DNA of 64,000 nucleotides from assembly GCA_029254745.1 (NCBI GenBank), contig JAQWWZ010000049.1, positions 1-64,000 on the forward strand, given 5' to 3'. Source of the DNA: Opitutales bacterium. GTDB taxonomy: Bacteria; Verrucomicrobiota; Verrucomicrobiia; Opitutales; Seribacteraceae. This document shows, piece by piece, positions 26,475 to 35,241 of the stretch (position 1 is the stretch's first letter; every line of letters starts with the position of its first letter). The notes below the pieces were generated by a model. It did no database searches, was not told the DNA's origin, and saw nothing but the letters and a program-made list of their open reading frames with translations. Made by a program: the position numbers and the translations under genes.

Positions 26475-28628
26475 TTAGTGGATAAATGAAAACTGTCGGG
26501 TATTCATAAGAGACCATGCAATAGCAATATACTCTTTCTTAGCTTTAAATTGAGTGTATTTCTTCTTTTTTCTGAATGCGTCTTGCGTACTTTTCTTTTG
26601 TTTTGGCGATATATCTTTAGCGAAGATCGGCTTAGAATGTGTACCCTCCATTGATTTGGCTGACAGGGTGGCTAAGCACATTTCCAGTTCTTTTTCCGTG
26701 GGTAGTCTATTCAAAATAGACAAGAATAAACATATAACTTTTTCATTTGGTTTTTCTGCCGCCTGTAGATTGACCATTAAAGGTGAGTGTTTATTAAAAA
26801 GAGCCATGTAGAATTTGCCGTTTAGTAAGCTGAGAGCTTGGGGGACCGAGGCGTCTCGATTTGCATTATCAATAATTTCCCGGTCAGATTGCCCAAATTC
26901 CTGCAGGAAGTGGCCAGGTGGTGCAGGAGATGCAAGTTCGGATGCTCGATACAAATGAGAACCAAACCCTTTCCACCTTTCGCTTTCATCAGTGAGTTTA
27001 CTGCGATATTTGTAGAGGGAAGTTGCATCAAAATCTGGACCCATAATTAGTTGAGCAAAAATTGACTTCTTCTGGTTTTGAGCACTGAAATATTTCTTTC
27101 TCAAGTGAGCAACCGACTTGCGGTCATCGGCTTTTTGTGCCTCTTGGAGTAACTTTTGTATATTCTCCATTTCGTTGTTTATGGCTTTGCTTTCATTCCC
27201 TCCTTTTCGGGCGAGGAGAAGCAATGTGGCTCCATCCATGGAATTAAGCCTCTTCTGGTATGCTTCAAATTTATTTAATCTTTGCTCGACCAGAAGGCTA
27301 TTCGCTTTTCTTTCATCTGCATCAGGGACGGATAGGGAGACAAGTGAATCCCAGATTTGCTCAGCAGACATTCTTTCAAGTAAAGGTGCTTCAAAGTAAT
27401 AAGGGGACTCAGAATCCGGGAGGTAATGTGAGGCGGAATTTTCAAAGGCATCTACTCGAAATAAAACTCTTTGAAATTCTTTAAGGTCATAACCTACGCG
27501 AACCATTAGGCCTTCCAAGTGGTCAAGCAGTTCTGGTACAGAGACGATAGTATCATCCCGCCAATCATCAAGGGGTTCCACTAACCCTCGACCAAAAACC
27601 TTTTTCCAAATACGGTTTGCAATTACTTTGGTAAACCTAGGGTTTTCCGGAGTAGTAAGCCACTTTCCGTAAGATTGGACTGGAGAATCTTCCTGTGGAA
27701 AATTGATTATTTTCCCGAAAATAGGGGAAGGTATGACCTTTGATTTAGGTTTTGCATCATCGTATTGGTAATCATGGGGGAGAGCTAATTTTCGCTTGCT
27801 ATGGGTAGCACCATATCGCAGGGGCTGGATCATCTCCATAATTGATCGCCTAAGAGCCTGAGCTTCTTTTGAATGTTGTAATTCCTTTTTCTTTTTCAAG
27901 GTCAAATGCCTCGCTTGCTCTTTGATGCTTTGCTTGATTCTGCTTTGCAATTCTCCCCCCTTTGAAGAAGTAATGCCGTAAGTGTATGCTGCCATCTTGT
28001 AATAATCCATTTGGGTCCATCGGTCGAAAGGGTGATTGTGGCATTGGGCGCATACCATTTGTGTGCCCAAAAATGCCTGGGTTGTATTGGACATATTATC
28101 GAGGGGCATCCCGGCATCCCTCAGGTAATAACCAACGGCACCGTTTTCCCATGGATAGCCTTCGGCTGTGATGAGATTGAATACCATTTGATCGAAAGGA
28201 ACATTTTTCCCGACCTGCTCTTTTACCCAGTGCACATAAAATTGCCCTGCACCAATTTGGTTACCGCCAGGCATTTTAGTTTTTAGCCTGAGTAAATCTG
28301 CCCACCAATTAAACATTTGGCTATCATATGCAGTTGATTGTGACAGGCTGTCGACGAGTCTATCTTTTTTATTGATAGAATCGTCTGCCAAGTAGGAGGT
28401 GATTTCTTTGTAGGAAGGTGTGCGCCCGGCAAGCTTGAGATAAATCCTGCGAGCTACTTGCTCGCCACTAACTTTTTCAGGTATCGAAACATTTTTGGCT
28501 TTAAAGAGTGTTTCAAGTATGGAGTTAATGTCTTTGGCTTCTTTATTTATGAATTCTGCTGGTAAAGGTGAGCTGTTTGCGGTCCCAAAGAACATCCCCG
28601 TCAGAAAAATAAAAATGAACAATTTCAT
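26475..28628 (-). CDS. DUF1549/DUF1553 (PSCyt2-PSD1) protein
   Basis: 717 residues from ATG 28628 (the track extends to 28688); the signal peptide is LFIFIFLTGMFFGTANS. The DUF1549 half covers about 40-240 (RRIYLKLAGRTPSYKEI; FNWWADLLRLKT). It includes QMVCAQCHNHPFDRWTQMDYY, whose CxxCH looks like a haem-c site. The C-terminal DUF1553 region includes WLTTPENPRFTKVIANRIWKKVFGRGLVEPLDD and LYRASELASPAPPGHFLQEFGQSDRE. There is no separate N-terminal cytochrome domain. It forms a unit with the DUF1501 gene. Confidence 0.88.
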   Translation of the reverse strand: MKLFIFIFLTGMFFGTANSSPLPAEFINKEAKDINSILETLFKAKNVSIPEKVSGEQVARRIYLKLAGRTPSYKEITSYLADDSINKKDRLVDSLSQSTAYDSQMFNWWADLLRLKTKMPGGNQIGAGQFYVHWVKEQVGKNVPFDQMVFNLITAEGYPWENGAVGYYLRDAGMPLDNMSNTTQAFLGTQMVCAQCHNHPFDRWTQMDYYKMAAYTYGITSSKGGELQSRIKQSIKEQARHLTLKKKKELQHSKEAQALRRSIMEMIQPLRYGATHSKRKLALPHDYQYDDAKPKSKVIPSPIFGKIINFPQEDSPVQSYGKWLTTPENPRFTKVIANRIWKKVFGRGLVEPLDDWRDDTIVSVPELLDHLEGLMVRVGYDLKEFQRVLFRVDAFENSASHYLPDSESPYYFEAPLLERMSAEQIWDSLVSLSVPDADERKANSLLVEQRLNKFEAYQKRLNSMDGATLLLLARKGGNESKAINNEMENIQKLLQEAQKADDRKSVAHLRKKYFSAQNQKKSIFAQLIMGPDFDATSLYKYRSKLTDESERWKGFGSHLYRASELASPAPPGHFLQEFGQSDREIIDNANRDASVPQALSLLNGKFYMALFNKHSPLMVNLQAAEKPNEKVICLFLSILNRLPTEKELEMCLATLSAKSMEGTHSKPIFAKDISPKQKKSTQDAFRKKKKYTQFKAKKEYIAIAWSLMNTRQFSFIH

Positions 28629-28720
28629 AAAACCTAGTACTACAAATATCGCACAAAAGTTACAGATAAAATTCCGCAATGGAGTCATTGCAGAATTGTA
28701 AGCTTTTAAGTACAGGGGTC

Positions 28721-30913
28721 TTAAAATGAACTTAAAATCGATAGGATAAAGTTTCTACCCGCCCCATTGAGCCCAGACCCATGTACCCGATAGTCTTCAT
28801 CTGCTAAGTTTTCAATTTCAAGAGAAAGCTCGGTGCTCTCCGATAAGGTCTTGGCCAAACTCAATCCAAAAACTAGGTAAGAGGGGGTTCCCTGAGTCGG
28901 AATTCTCGATTTGTCAGATTCATCTTTGAGGGATAACTCATCGGCTTTCCCCACTGCTAAAATAGAAAGTTTACTTTCCCAACTCGATAAGGGGGGAGCA
29001 TATCGGGTAATGAACTGTGTCTGCACTGGCATCAGACGACTGGTTGCCCGTTCTACAATTTGAAAGCGCTTATGAATTTTGGCCGTGGATTCATCATTAT
29101 CGTGATCGATGAGCTTCATCTTTGGACCCAATGCATGTGGCTGTAACTGCTCCACTTCCGCAGCCATCCAGGAAAATGAAAGATTGGATTGCCAAGAGGG
29201 GGACCAATCATATTGCAATTCGATCTCCAAACCCTGAATAAAACCATCACCATTCGACTTTATTGCTTTGGTTTTACCGTCGGTTGCCGTGAAGGGGGAT
29301 CGTATGATCATGTCATCAATCCATGTGTGGTACGCAAAAAACTGCCACTCGAGTGCAGAGGATAAGCCTCGTAGACCAATTTCAGCTTGGATAAATTTTT
29401 CAGGTGATATCCTAGTATCGGGTGTCTCAGCAATGCTGGTTTCGTCTGTGGAGGTTAAATCATAGAGACTGGGAGGGCGGAAGCCTTGAGATAGCCCGGT
29501 AAAGAGAAGTAGGTTGTCAGTGATCTCAGTACTTGCCCGTAATGAGCCAGTAAACTTCTGGTATTTTTGAACGCTTGGTGCTTCAAGTGTGGCAACATCG
29601 TCATTACTTAGGTAGTATCGATGGAGATCGGCTTGAATCGATGAGTATCTAATACCAGATTCAAAAGTGCACCCAAATTGTGTTTCGAGGTTGTGGTTGA
29701 GGTAAAGCCCGAAGCGATCATAATCTGCATCAGCGGCCAATGGGCCTTGGGCAAAATCGGCTATTTTGATTTGATTGTCGTTAAAAGAATGACCGCCAGA
29801 CTGTAGTGATTCCTGATGCCATTCAGTCCCATATGCGAAGGTTCCACCCCAAACTTCTTCCGCTTCAAATCTTGCCGAAATTCCAAAGTCGTCCAAGTCA
29901 AAGAATTGATAATCTCCACCTTTTGTCGGCTTCATCATTCGGTTCCTTTCCTGACTGTGCTGATGCAAGCTAACGGTGATAACCCCCTTATCCATCAGTC
30001 CACCTTGATTTCCCCAGGATAACTTGCTGTAATACAGTTGTCGTTCCTGATCGAGTTTACGCCAAAGTTCAGAGCCGGGAGTCAGTCCTTCCCAGGTCAT
30101 GCTATGAATGGTTTTATGCGTACGGGGAACATCATCCAGCAATGTATTTTGAAAGCCGAGCATGAGCTGGGCATCATCACCTAGTTTATGATGAATCTGT
30201 ACTTCTGAGGCATGGGAATCGTAACCAGTATAAAATTGTCTTCCAATATTCCTTCCAGCCTCAAGATCTCCAAATGAGCGCGAGATGTGAGAAAGTTTCA
30301 CCTCCCACTCTGAGGAAGAAATATAAGAATGTATTCCAGCTGCCCATGAGTTCTCAGCTGAGGAGATACGCCCTAGAGCTTGCCCTCCCTGGTGTAAGCC
30401 AGAGGAGGAAAATTTTGCAGGCTTGGGGGTTATATTGACTACCCCGCCAATGGCATCAGCTCCATAGGTAACACCCTGGATTCCACGAACAACTTCCAGT
30501 TCCCTAGTCCCAAATGTTTCAACCGTACTCCAATATTGATTGGGGCCGGACCGCATAGCTGCGTGATTCAAACGGATTCCATCCACTAACAAAAGATTAT
30601 GATAACCAGTTAACCCTCGGATATAAGGTGAGGATTGTCCAAGCGAGGTTTTCTGGATCATAACCGAGGGAACTCCGGTAAGGGCTTCAGGCATGGATCT
30701 TGAAAACTTTAAGGTCTCATCGTAAGCCAAGACTTGATGGGCCCATAAAGATGAATACGAAGGCTCGCTAAAGTTGCCTTCGGTGGTGATCACTACAGGG
30801 CTTAAGGTGTTATATCTGACCAGCTCATTTCCGTGAGTAGGCAGGCTTAAAGCAAAGAAGCAAAGAAAAAAATTAGATCTATAGATAGCTTTGTAAAAGT
30901 TTTTTTTGATCAT
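28721..30913 (-). CDS. TonB-dependent outer-membrane receptor
   Basis: 730 residues with a signal peptide (FFLCFFALSLPTHG) and a likely TonB box (LSPVVITTEG). The plug domain contains MPEALTGVPSVMIQKTSLGQSSPYIRGLTGYHNLLLVDGIRLN and RELEVVRGIQGVTYGADAIGGVVNI. A beta barrel follows, ending NLADEDYRVHGSGLNGAGRNFILSILSSF with a C-terminal Phe. It imports a ligand powered by TonB-ExbB-ExbD; ExbB/ExbD genes lie at 61869-63646. The neighbours upstream (Met-rich barrel-like protein, CxxC protein, HupE) point to a metal such as copper, which is inference. A terminator separates it from the upstream gene, so it should have its own promoter at about 30914-30996. Confidence 0.9.
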   Translation of the reverse strand: MIKKNFYKAIYRSNFFLCFFALSLPTHGNELVRYNTLSPVVITTEGNFSEPSYSSLWAHQVLAYDETLKFSRSMPEALTGVPSVMIQKTSLGQSSPYIRGLTGYHNLLLVDGIRLNHAAMRSGPNQYWSTVETFGTRELEVVRGIQGVTYGADAIGGVVNITPKPAKFSSSGLHQGGQALGRISSAENSWAAGIHSYISSSEWEVKLSHISRSFGDLEAGRNIGRQFYTGYDSHASEVQIHHKLGDDAQLMLGFQNTLLDDVPRTHKTIHSMTWEGLTPGSELWRKLDQERQLYYSKLSWGNQGGLMDKGVITVSLHQHSQERNRMMKPTKGGDYQFFDLDDFGISARFEAEEVWGGTFAYGTEWHQESLQSGGHSFNDNQIKIADFAQGPLAADADYDRFGLYLNHNLETQFGCTFESGIRYSSIQADLHRYYLSNDDVATLEAPSVQKYQKFTGSLRASTEITDNLLLFTGLSQGFRPPSLYDLTSTDETSIAETPDTRISPEKFIQAEIGLRGLSSALEWQFFAYHTWIDDMIIRSPFTATDGKTKAIKSNGDGFIQGLEIELQYDWSPSWQSNLSFSWMAAEVEQLQPHALGPKMKLIDHDNDESTAKIHKRFQIVERATSRLMPVQTQFITRYAPPLSSWESKLSILAVGKADELSLKDESDKSRIPTQGTPSYLVFGLSLAKTLSESTELSLEIENLADEDYRVHGSGLNGAGRNFILSILSSF

Positions 30914-30996
30914 AATTCAGCCTGCTATGAGTAAGTGTATTAAGGAGATAAAAGCTTGGGTAATCAATGAAAGACATCTACGGTTATTCCTGACAC

Positions 30997-31029
30997 AAAA
31001 AAGCCTGACTCAGTCGAAGAGTCAGGCTT
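30997..31029 (-). terminator. Rho-independent terminator of the Met-rich protein gene
   Basis: AAGCCTGACTC and GAGTCAGGCTT form a perfect 11-base stem (31001-31011 with 31019-31029) around a 7-base loop. Read on the minus strand it is followed by TTTTTTGTGT. It lies 25 bases past the stop of the gene at 31054-32052 and insulates the TonB receptor gene from it. Confidence 0.9.
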
Positions 31030-31053
31030 CGGGAAATAATAGTCTAAAATCAT

Positions 31054-32052
31054 TTACCAGGCATACTGCCAGCCAAATGTCCATGTGGAATCCAGTTCTA
31101 ACTGGACACCATTTACTTTTTGATCGAGTGGCGTTTCCCATTCAGCAGCAAGTCGGTGACCCCTGAGCCCGCCGTTTTGGAAATAGTAATTTAAACCTAC
31201 ACCTAAAGTGGTTATGTCACGGCCCTGAGAAGTAGCTGATAGTGCAGGAGACATCATTCCGTTCATTCTAGGGTCTTCTCCGTCAACTTCATTTTGACTT
31301 GTGTAATCAAATTTCGCAGATGCACTTAAAGAATCTGTAATCTTTCTGGCTCCCCATAATGTTCCCTCAACCTTATTTCCGAGTGTATATTTCCGGTCAT
31401 TTTCCCCGGTGCGTAAGATTCCCCCTAGCTGGGCTCCATAGGAATAGTTTTTTGTTTGGGCCAAATAGGTAATGGCAGGATTAAAGTCCCAGGTTCCAGA
31501 TCCTAATTGCATACCGTAACCGAGTGTATCATTGCCTGACTTTTTATCAATGGAACCGGTTGGCAGGCTTAGTCCAATCGTAAGATGGATACGCCGACCT
31601 GAGTCCCAGCGAGCTAGATCATATAATCCCGCTATTTTTAAGTCACTCACACCGTCAGATTTCATTGATTTATTATTCTGCATAGTCATTTCATTATCCA
31701 AATAGTTGAGCATGCACATTAATGTCCATTTATTTGAAATTGCATGCATTGCCCCGAGCATGTGCATGTCCATAGACATAGCCTTTGGTAGCATCATGCC
31801 CCCCATACTCATTGGATAAGATGTTGTTGCTTGGGTTCTAGAGATATTATCAGAACCCTTCATTAGACCCTCCATTTCCATGGTCATGTAGCGATAGGAC
31901 ACCATCCATTCACCCATGGCGTGCATGTGGTCACCCATTACGGAAATCGGGGCATGTCCGTCAGGTCGGGCTGCTGTCCAAGGTTTGTCATGTGCATAAG
32001 AAGGAGATGAAAGAATAAGGGATAAAAGAATGGTATAAATTGTTGTTTTCAT
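31054..32052 (-). CDS. Methionine/histidine-rich barrel-like exported protein (MetA-pathway-type transporter)
   Basis: 332 residues with signal peptide (YTILLSLILSSPSYA). The first 100 mature residues are rich in Met and His (VMGDHMHAMGEWMVSYRYMTMEMEG; YPMSMGGMMLPKAMSMDMHML), followed by strand-rich sequence (YSYGAQLGGILRTGEN, LGVGLNYYFQNGG) ending TWTFGWQYAW, with a terminal aromatic residue. It resembles 'transporter' proteins of the phenol-degradation MetA barrel family that sit beside TonB receptors. Met-x-Met clusters are typical copper(I) ligands, so outer-membrane copper handling is a reasonable guess. It has its own terminators on both sides. Confidence 0.7.
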   Translation of the reverse strand: MKTTIYTILLSLILSSPSYAHDKPWTAARPDGHAPISVMGDHMHAMGEWMVSYRYMTMEMEGLMKGSDNISRTQATTSYPMSMGGMMLPKAMSMDMHMLGAMHAISNKWTLMCMLNYLDNEMTMQNNKSMKSDGVSDLKIAGLYDLARWDSGRRIHLTIGLSLPTGSIDKKSGNDTLGYGMQLGSGTWDFNPAITYLAQTKNYSYGAQLGGILRTGENDRKYTLGNKVEGTLWGARKITDSLSASAKFDYTSQNEVDGEDPRMNGMMSPALSATSQGRDITTLGVGLNYYFQNGGLRGHRLAAEWETPLDQKVNGVQLELDSTWTFGWQYAW

Positions 32053-32132
32053 AAAATAAGTATAATTAAAAATGGAGTTGGAGATTCGCTAAAATAAAAA
32101 TCACTAGCTAAGCATCTTTGGGTGAATACCCC

Positions 32133-32161
32133 AAAAAACTCCCAGCCAATAAAGATGGCTG
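32133..32161 (-). terminator. Probable Rho-independent terminator after the small CxxC protein gene
   Basis: CAGCCA (32143-32148) and TGGCTG (32156-32161) pair with a 7-base loop. On the minus strand the hairpin is followed by GGAG and then TTTTTT. It lies 25 bases past the stop at 32186. The stem is short, so confidence is moderate. Confidence 0.6.
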
Positions 32162-32185
32162 TGGAAATTTAGTGCCAGTAATTAT

Positions 32186-32569
32186 CTAGGCTGCGATTTG
32201 AGGGGGAGGCAATTCAACGCGGTTGTAAAAATACTCGAATAATTTACTTTCAAATATTCCGTGTTTGGAAGAGTAGGATTGCGTAGAAATGAAATTGTCT
32301 GCTTCCATCAATGTATGCAGAGAATCTTTTTTTAAAGCCTCCTGTAGAAGCAGGTTTTCGGTTCCAGAAGCAACCCCATTCACTAAATCACACCCTTCGC
32401 ACCTGTGTTGTCCGTCAAAAGTCCATCGGGCTGATACAGCAACAGACTGTGTTTCATTGTAAAACTCTTCAAACATACTGACCCATACACCAACCTGTAA
32501 TAAAGCGACGGGGAGGTGACTCATAGTTACCGCAACAAACAGGAAAAGTATCTGGTGTAATTTAGTCAT
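32186..32569 (-). CDS. Small exported CxxC protein of a metal-associated locus
   Basis: 127 residues with an N-terminal signal or anchor (ILFLFVAVTMSHLPVALLQVGVWVSM). A compact conserved-looking element RWTFDGQHRCEGCDLVNGV contains CxxC preceded by His, which resembles small verrucomicrobial proteins with F-D-G-x-H-x-C-x-x-C found by copper and TonB genes. The C-terminal half is polar and ends ELPPPQIAA. The CxxC with nearby His suggests metal binding or a thiol role. No named family is claimed. The HupE-type gene is 62 bases upstream on the same strand. Confidence 0.55.
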   Translation of the reverse strand: MTKLHQILFLFVAVTMSHLPVALLQVGVWVSMFEEFYNETQSVAVSARWTFDGQHRCEGCDLVNGVASGTENLLLQEALKKDSLHTLMEADNFISTQSYSSKHGIFESKLFEYFYNRVELPPPQIAA

Positions 32570-32631
32570 ACGATGAGTAAACCACTCAACATACCAAAAT
32601 CAGTTGTTCAAGATAAAATAAACAATTTTGA

Positions 32632-33822
32632 TTAAAGAAATACGCGCTCAATCGTCCAATAGATTCCTGTAATTCCAATTATGCAGGAAATTGGAATGAC
32701 GATAAACTTTCGATATTTCACTTTATCAGTGATCCAAAAAGTGGCTAGGTAAACCAAGGTAATCACCGCGATTTGCCCAAGTTCAACCCCTAAATTGAAC
32801 CCGAGTAATCCAACGGCAAGAGAAGCTGGTTGAAGATTGAATGCGGAGAGCGCACCGGCAAAACCAAGGCCATGAATGAGCCCAAAAACAAAAACGATAA
32901 CCAAGCGGGAATTTCGGTAGCCTGGAAAGAAAATGTTTTCAAGGGCGACGATCGCAATGCTCGCCGCAATCATAGGTTCGACCACATGAGATGGTGCGGA
33001 TACTAAATCTAAGGTCCCAAGCCCAAGGGTGATGGTATGTGCCAGGGTAAAGATGGATACCTGATAAAGAATAGGTTTCCACTGCCGGGATAATAAGAAG
33101 ATACCAATTACAAATAGAATGTGATCCAAGCCCAAGGGCAGGACATGAACAAATCCTTGCCTTGCAAAAGATGAAAATGTGCTTTGTGCATCTTCTCTGC
33201 TTTGCCTTTTTTCTTTTTCATATTGGGTTAATTCAAGTCGATTGACGGCAGCTTTTGTGCCGGGTGGTGATTCTTCTATAAACCCTAAATCAAAACGAAA
33301 ACTTTCTTCGGATGGGAATAAAACGTTTACTCGGCGCTGGGGTTTGCCATCAATTTGATTGGTGAAAATTAGGTCGTAAGGTGCTTGATCCTTTGAGCGA
33401 ATTTGGTAGAAGCCTGAATCTGAATTTAAACGGGTGGCATATTTGCCTTCAATGAATACAAGTTGTTCTTCGCTGAGTTTCCCCCCATCACGGTTTGTAA
33501 ATTTCATTTTGAATTCCGGGGAAAACCACTTTTGATTACTGAACCGCAATTCAAGTGATTGCTGAAGCATGTTTCTGGCTTGTAATACCAACTGGTTTTT
33601 CGCTGATGCGTTAAGTTCGTTAAATTTTCCAATGGTAAAAAATGGCATTTTTTCCGGGTCTTCAGCAAAGCAGCGGGTGTCAATTTCTACGGAAATGATA
33701 GCATTTCCATTGGATTGAAACTTTCCAAAAACCGGTAGGTCCGGAATGGGGTGGGCATTGATATAGCTATAAAAGCAGAGTAAGGCAGTTGAAAAAAACT
33801 TAGCCATATTTGGGTGATTCAT
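32632..33822 (-). CDS. HupE/UreJ_2 family membrane protein
   Basis: 396 residues: a signal peptide (FFSTALLCFYSYINA), an extracytoplasmic beta-rich domain of about 180 residues (ISVEIDTRCFAEDPEKMPFF), and a C-terminal membrane domain of six or seven helices. FVHVLPLGLDHILFVIGIFLLSRQW, FTLAHTITLGLGTL, EPMIAASIAIVALEN and VFVFGLIHGLGFAGAL are the hallmark histidine motifs. HupE/UreJ proteins are nickel/cobalt permeases or related metal channels. Long forms with the N-terminal domain are often near TonB receptors. The metal is not certain. The His residues line up within helices, as expected for metal conduction. Confidence 0.85.
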   Translation of the reverse strand: MNHPNMAKFFSTALLCFYSYINAHPIPDLPVFGKFQSNGNAIISVEIDTRCFAEDPEKMPFFTIGKFNELNASAKNQLVLQARNMLQQSLELRFSNQKWFSPEFKMKFTNRDGGKLSEEQLVFIEGKYATRLNSDSGFYQIRSKDQAPYDLIFTNQIDGKPQRRVNVLFPSEESFRFDLGFIEESPPGTKAAVNRLELTQYEKEKRQSREDAQSTFSSFARQGFVHVLPLGLDHILFVIGIFLLSRQWKPILYQVSIFTLAHTITLGLGTLDLVSAPSHVVEPMIAASIAIVALENIFFPGYRNSRLVIVFVFGLIHGLGFAGALSAFNLQPASLAVGLLGFNLGVELGQIAVITLVYLATFWITDKVKYRKFIVIPISCIIGITGIYWTIERVFL

Positions 33823-33928
33823 GAGGAAAACGCATACGAAAGTTGAGGTTTTATATCAATTAAAACTTGTGAAATTTTAAAATCGCGATTGCATAATGAT
33901 TTATTACAAACCCAAAACACACCACATT

Positions 33929-34228
33929 ATGAAAATTATAATTACATCTATCTTCTCTTTACTTTTTGCTGCGTCTGTTTTTGCTGGCTGCCCATCAAAA
34001 GCCATCAACGGAAAAGTAGTGGGCTTTGATTCTGAGTCTAAGACACTTACAATTGCCCAAGGAAAAAAGCAAAAGAAAATCAAAGTAGGCAGTAAAACAG
34101 AAATGGTTGGTTTTGATTGTCCCACCAAGCTGTCAGAAAATGCACGTGTCTCCATCGAAGGCTGCAACTGCAGTAATAAAACTGCAGCTAAAGTATCCTT
34201 GAAAAAGGGTAAGAAGAAAGCTAGCTGA
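33929..34228 (+). CDS. Small secreted Cys-rich protein
   Basis: 99 residues from ATG 33929 (the track starts at 33896). The signal peptide IITSIFSLLFAASVFA is followed by GCPSKAINGKVVGFDSESKTLTIAQGKKQKKIKVG, an OB-like or DUF-type small beta domain, then FDCPTKLSENARVSIEGCNCSN with a CxC, and a Lys-rich tail (KKGKKKAS). Cys residues at the mature N terminus and the CxC suggest metal or disulfide function. It is divergent from the HupE gene, sharing a region of about 100 bases, and is ended by a strong terminator. No function is assigned. Confidence 0.65.
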   Translation: MKIIITSIFSLLFAASVFAGCPSKAINGKVVGFDSESKTLTIAQGKKQKKIKVGSKTEMVGFDCPTKLSENARVSIEGCNCSNKTAAKVSLKKGKKKAS

Positions 34229-34246
34229 GTTTCTTTATCTATTATT

Positions 34247-34275
34247 AAGGCCCTCTTCTTGAGGGCCTTTTTTTT
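34247..34275 (+). terminator. Rho-independent terminator of the small secreted protein gene
   Basis: AAGGCCCTC and GAGGGCCTT (34247-34255 with 34261-34269) form a perfect 9-base stem with a 5-base loop, followed by a run of T to 34275. It lies 18 bases after the stop at 34228 and separates this gene from the convergent metal ABC operon. Confidence 0.93.
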
Positions 34276-34293
34276 GGCTCATAAATAAGGTGG

Positions 34294-35226
34294 CTAGCGG
34301 TGCATAAAACGAGAGCACACTCCTCCGTTAGGACCAAGCAAGCAGGCAGGGATAAATAATAAGGTCGCAGTCACCGCAATAGCTCCGGCTATGGAGCAGT
34401 CCAGCCAATGAGCCAAATGAAATCCACCCAAGGTGTAAAGAATACCGAGCGGAAAGGATGAAAGTAAGATAAAGGACAATCGATTGAAGAAAAAAGAGGC
34501 GGTGACAGATGGAAATACAAACATTGCAACCACCAAAATGACACCTACAGCTTCTAGGCTTGCAACCGTAGCCAATGCAAGTGTGAGCATTAAGCCCAAA
34601 TGAATAACCTTAACAGGCATACCAATAGATTTCGCCAGTGTGGAGTCAAAGCTGGAGATTAAAAGTTGTCTATAAAATACTATAGCCCCAGTTACTACGC
34701 ATATAAAAACTACACCCATAGTCCAAATGGCACGGTTTCCAAAAAGGGTGCCATTTATTTCAACTTTTTCTGCTAGGGGAATGAGCCCGAGTTCACCGTA
34801 AAGTATGCAGCCTGGATCTAGGTCGATATTTCCGGCATTTCCACTGATAAGGGTTACTCCAAGTGCAAAAAAAGAAGTAAAAACAAGACCCATTGCGGCA
34901 TCCTCCCGAATCTTGGTATTGGTATGCAACCATTCTATACAAAAGTTGCATGTCAGTCCGGCAAGGCAGGCACCAATAAACATTGTCCCTATGCCAAGGC
35001 TTCCAACGGTGATAAAGGCAATAGCTAGACCTGGGAGGATGCCATGGCTAATGGCATCACCCATTAATGCCATGCGGCGAATGACAATGAAAGAACCCAC
35101 AAGCCCGCATGTCCAGCAAACTAACAGCCCCATCAATATAATTTGCAAGTTCCATGTAATCAGTTGGGTAGTGCTCCAGGGTTGAGTAAAAACCTGGTTG
35201 ATAGTGAAGTCGGGAATCAAAGGCAT
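34294..35226 (-). CDS. Manganese/zinc-type ABC permease (TroD/MntC class)
   Basis: 310 residues with about eight or nine membrane helices. CGLVGSFIVIRRMALMGDAISHGILPGLAIAF is the conserved ABC-3 family motif, and EAVGVILVVAMFVFPSVTASF is the late helix pair. It is the last gene of the operon, 15 bases after the fused permease gene. The two permeases should form the heterodimeric channel for Mn2+, Zn2+ or Fe2+ delivered by the binding protein encoded first in the operon. No regulator domain is attached to this copy. Confidence 0.9.
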   Translation of the reverse strand: MPLIPDFTINQVFTQPWSTTQLITWNLQIILMGLLVCWTCGLVGSFIVIRRMALMGDAISHGILPGLAIAFITVGSLGIGTMFIGACLAGLTCNFCIEWLHTNTKIREDAAMGLVFTSFFALGVTLISGNAGNIDLDPGCILYGELGLIPLAEKVEINGTLFGNRAIWTMGVVFICVVTGAIVFYRQLLISSFDSTLAKSIGMPVKVIHLGLMLTLALATVASLEAVGVILVVAMFVFPSVTASFFFNRLSFILLSSFPLGILYTLGGFHLAHWLDCSIAGAIAVTATLLFIPACLLGPNGGVCSRFMHR

Positions 35227-35241
35227 ATCAGCAGTGCAAAG

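Noticed and set aside
34805-35185. 126-residue plus-strand ORF opposite the metal permease gene
   Set aside because: Reverse-frame shadow; the minus strand encodes the conserved ABC-3 permease.
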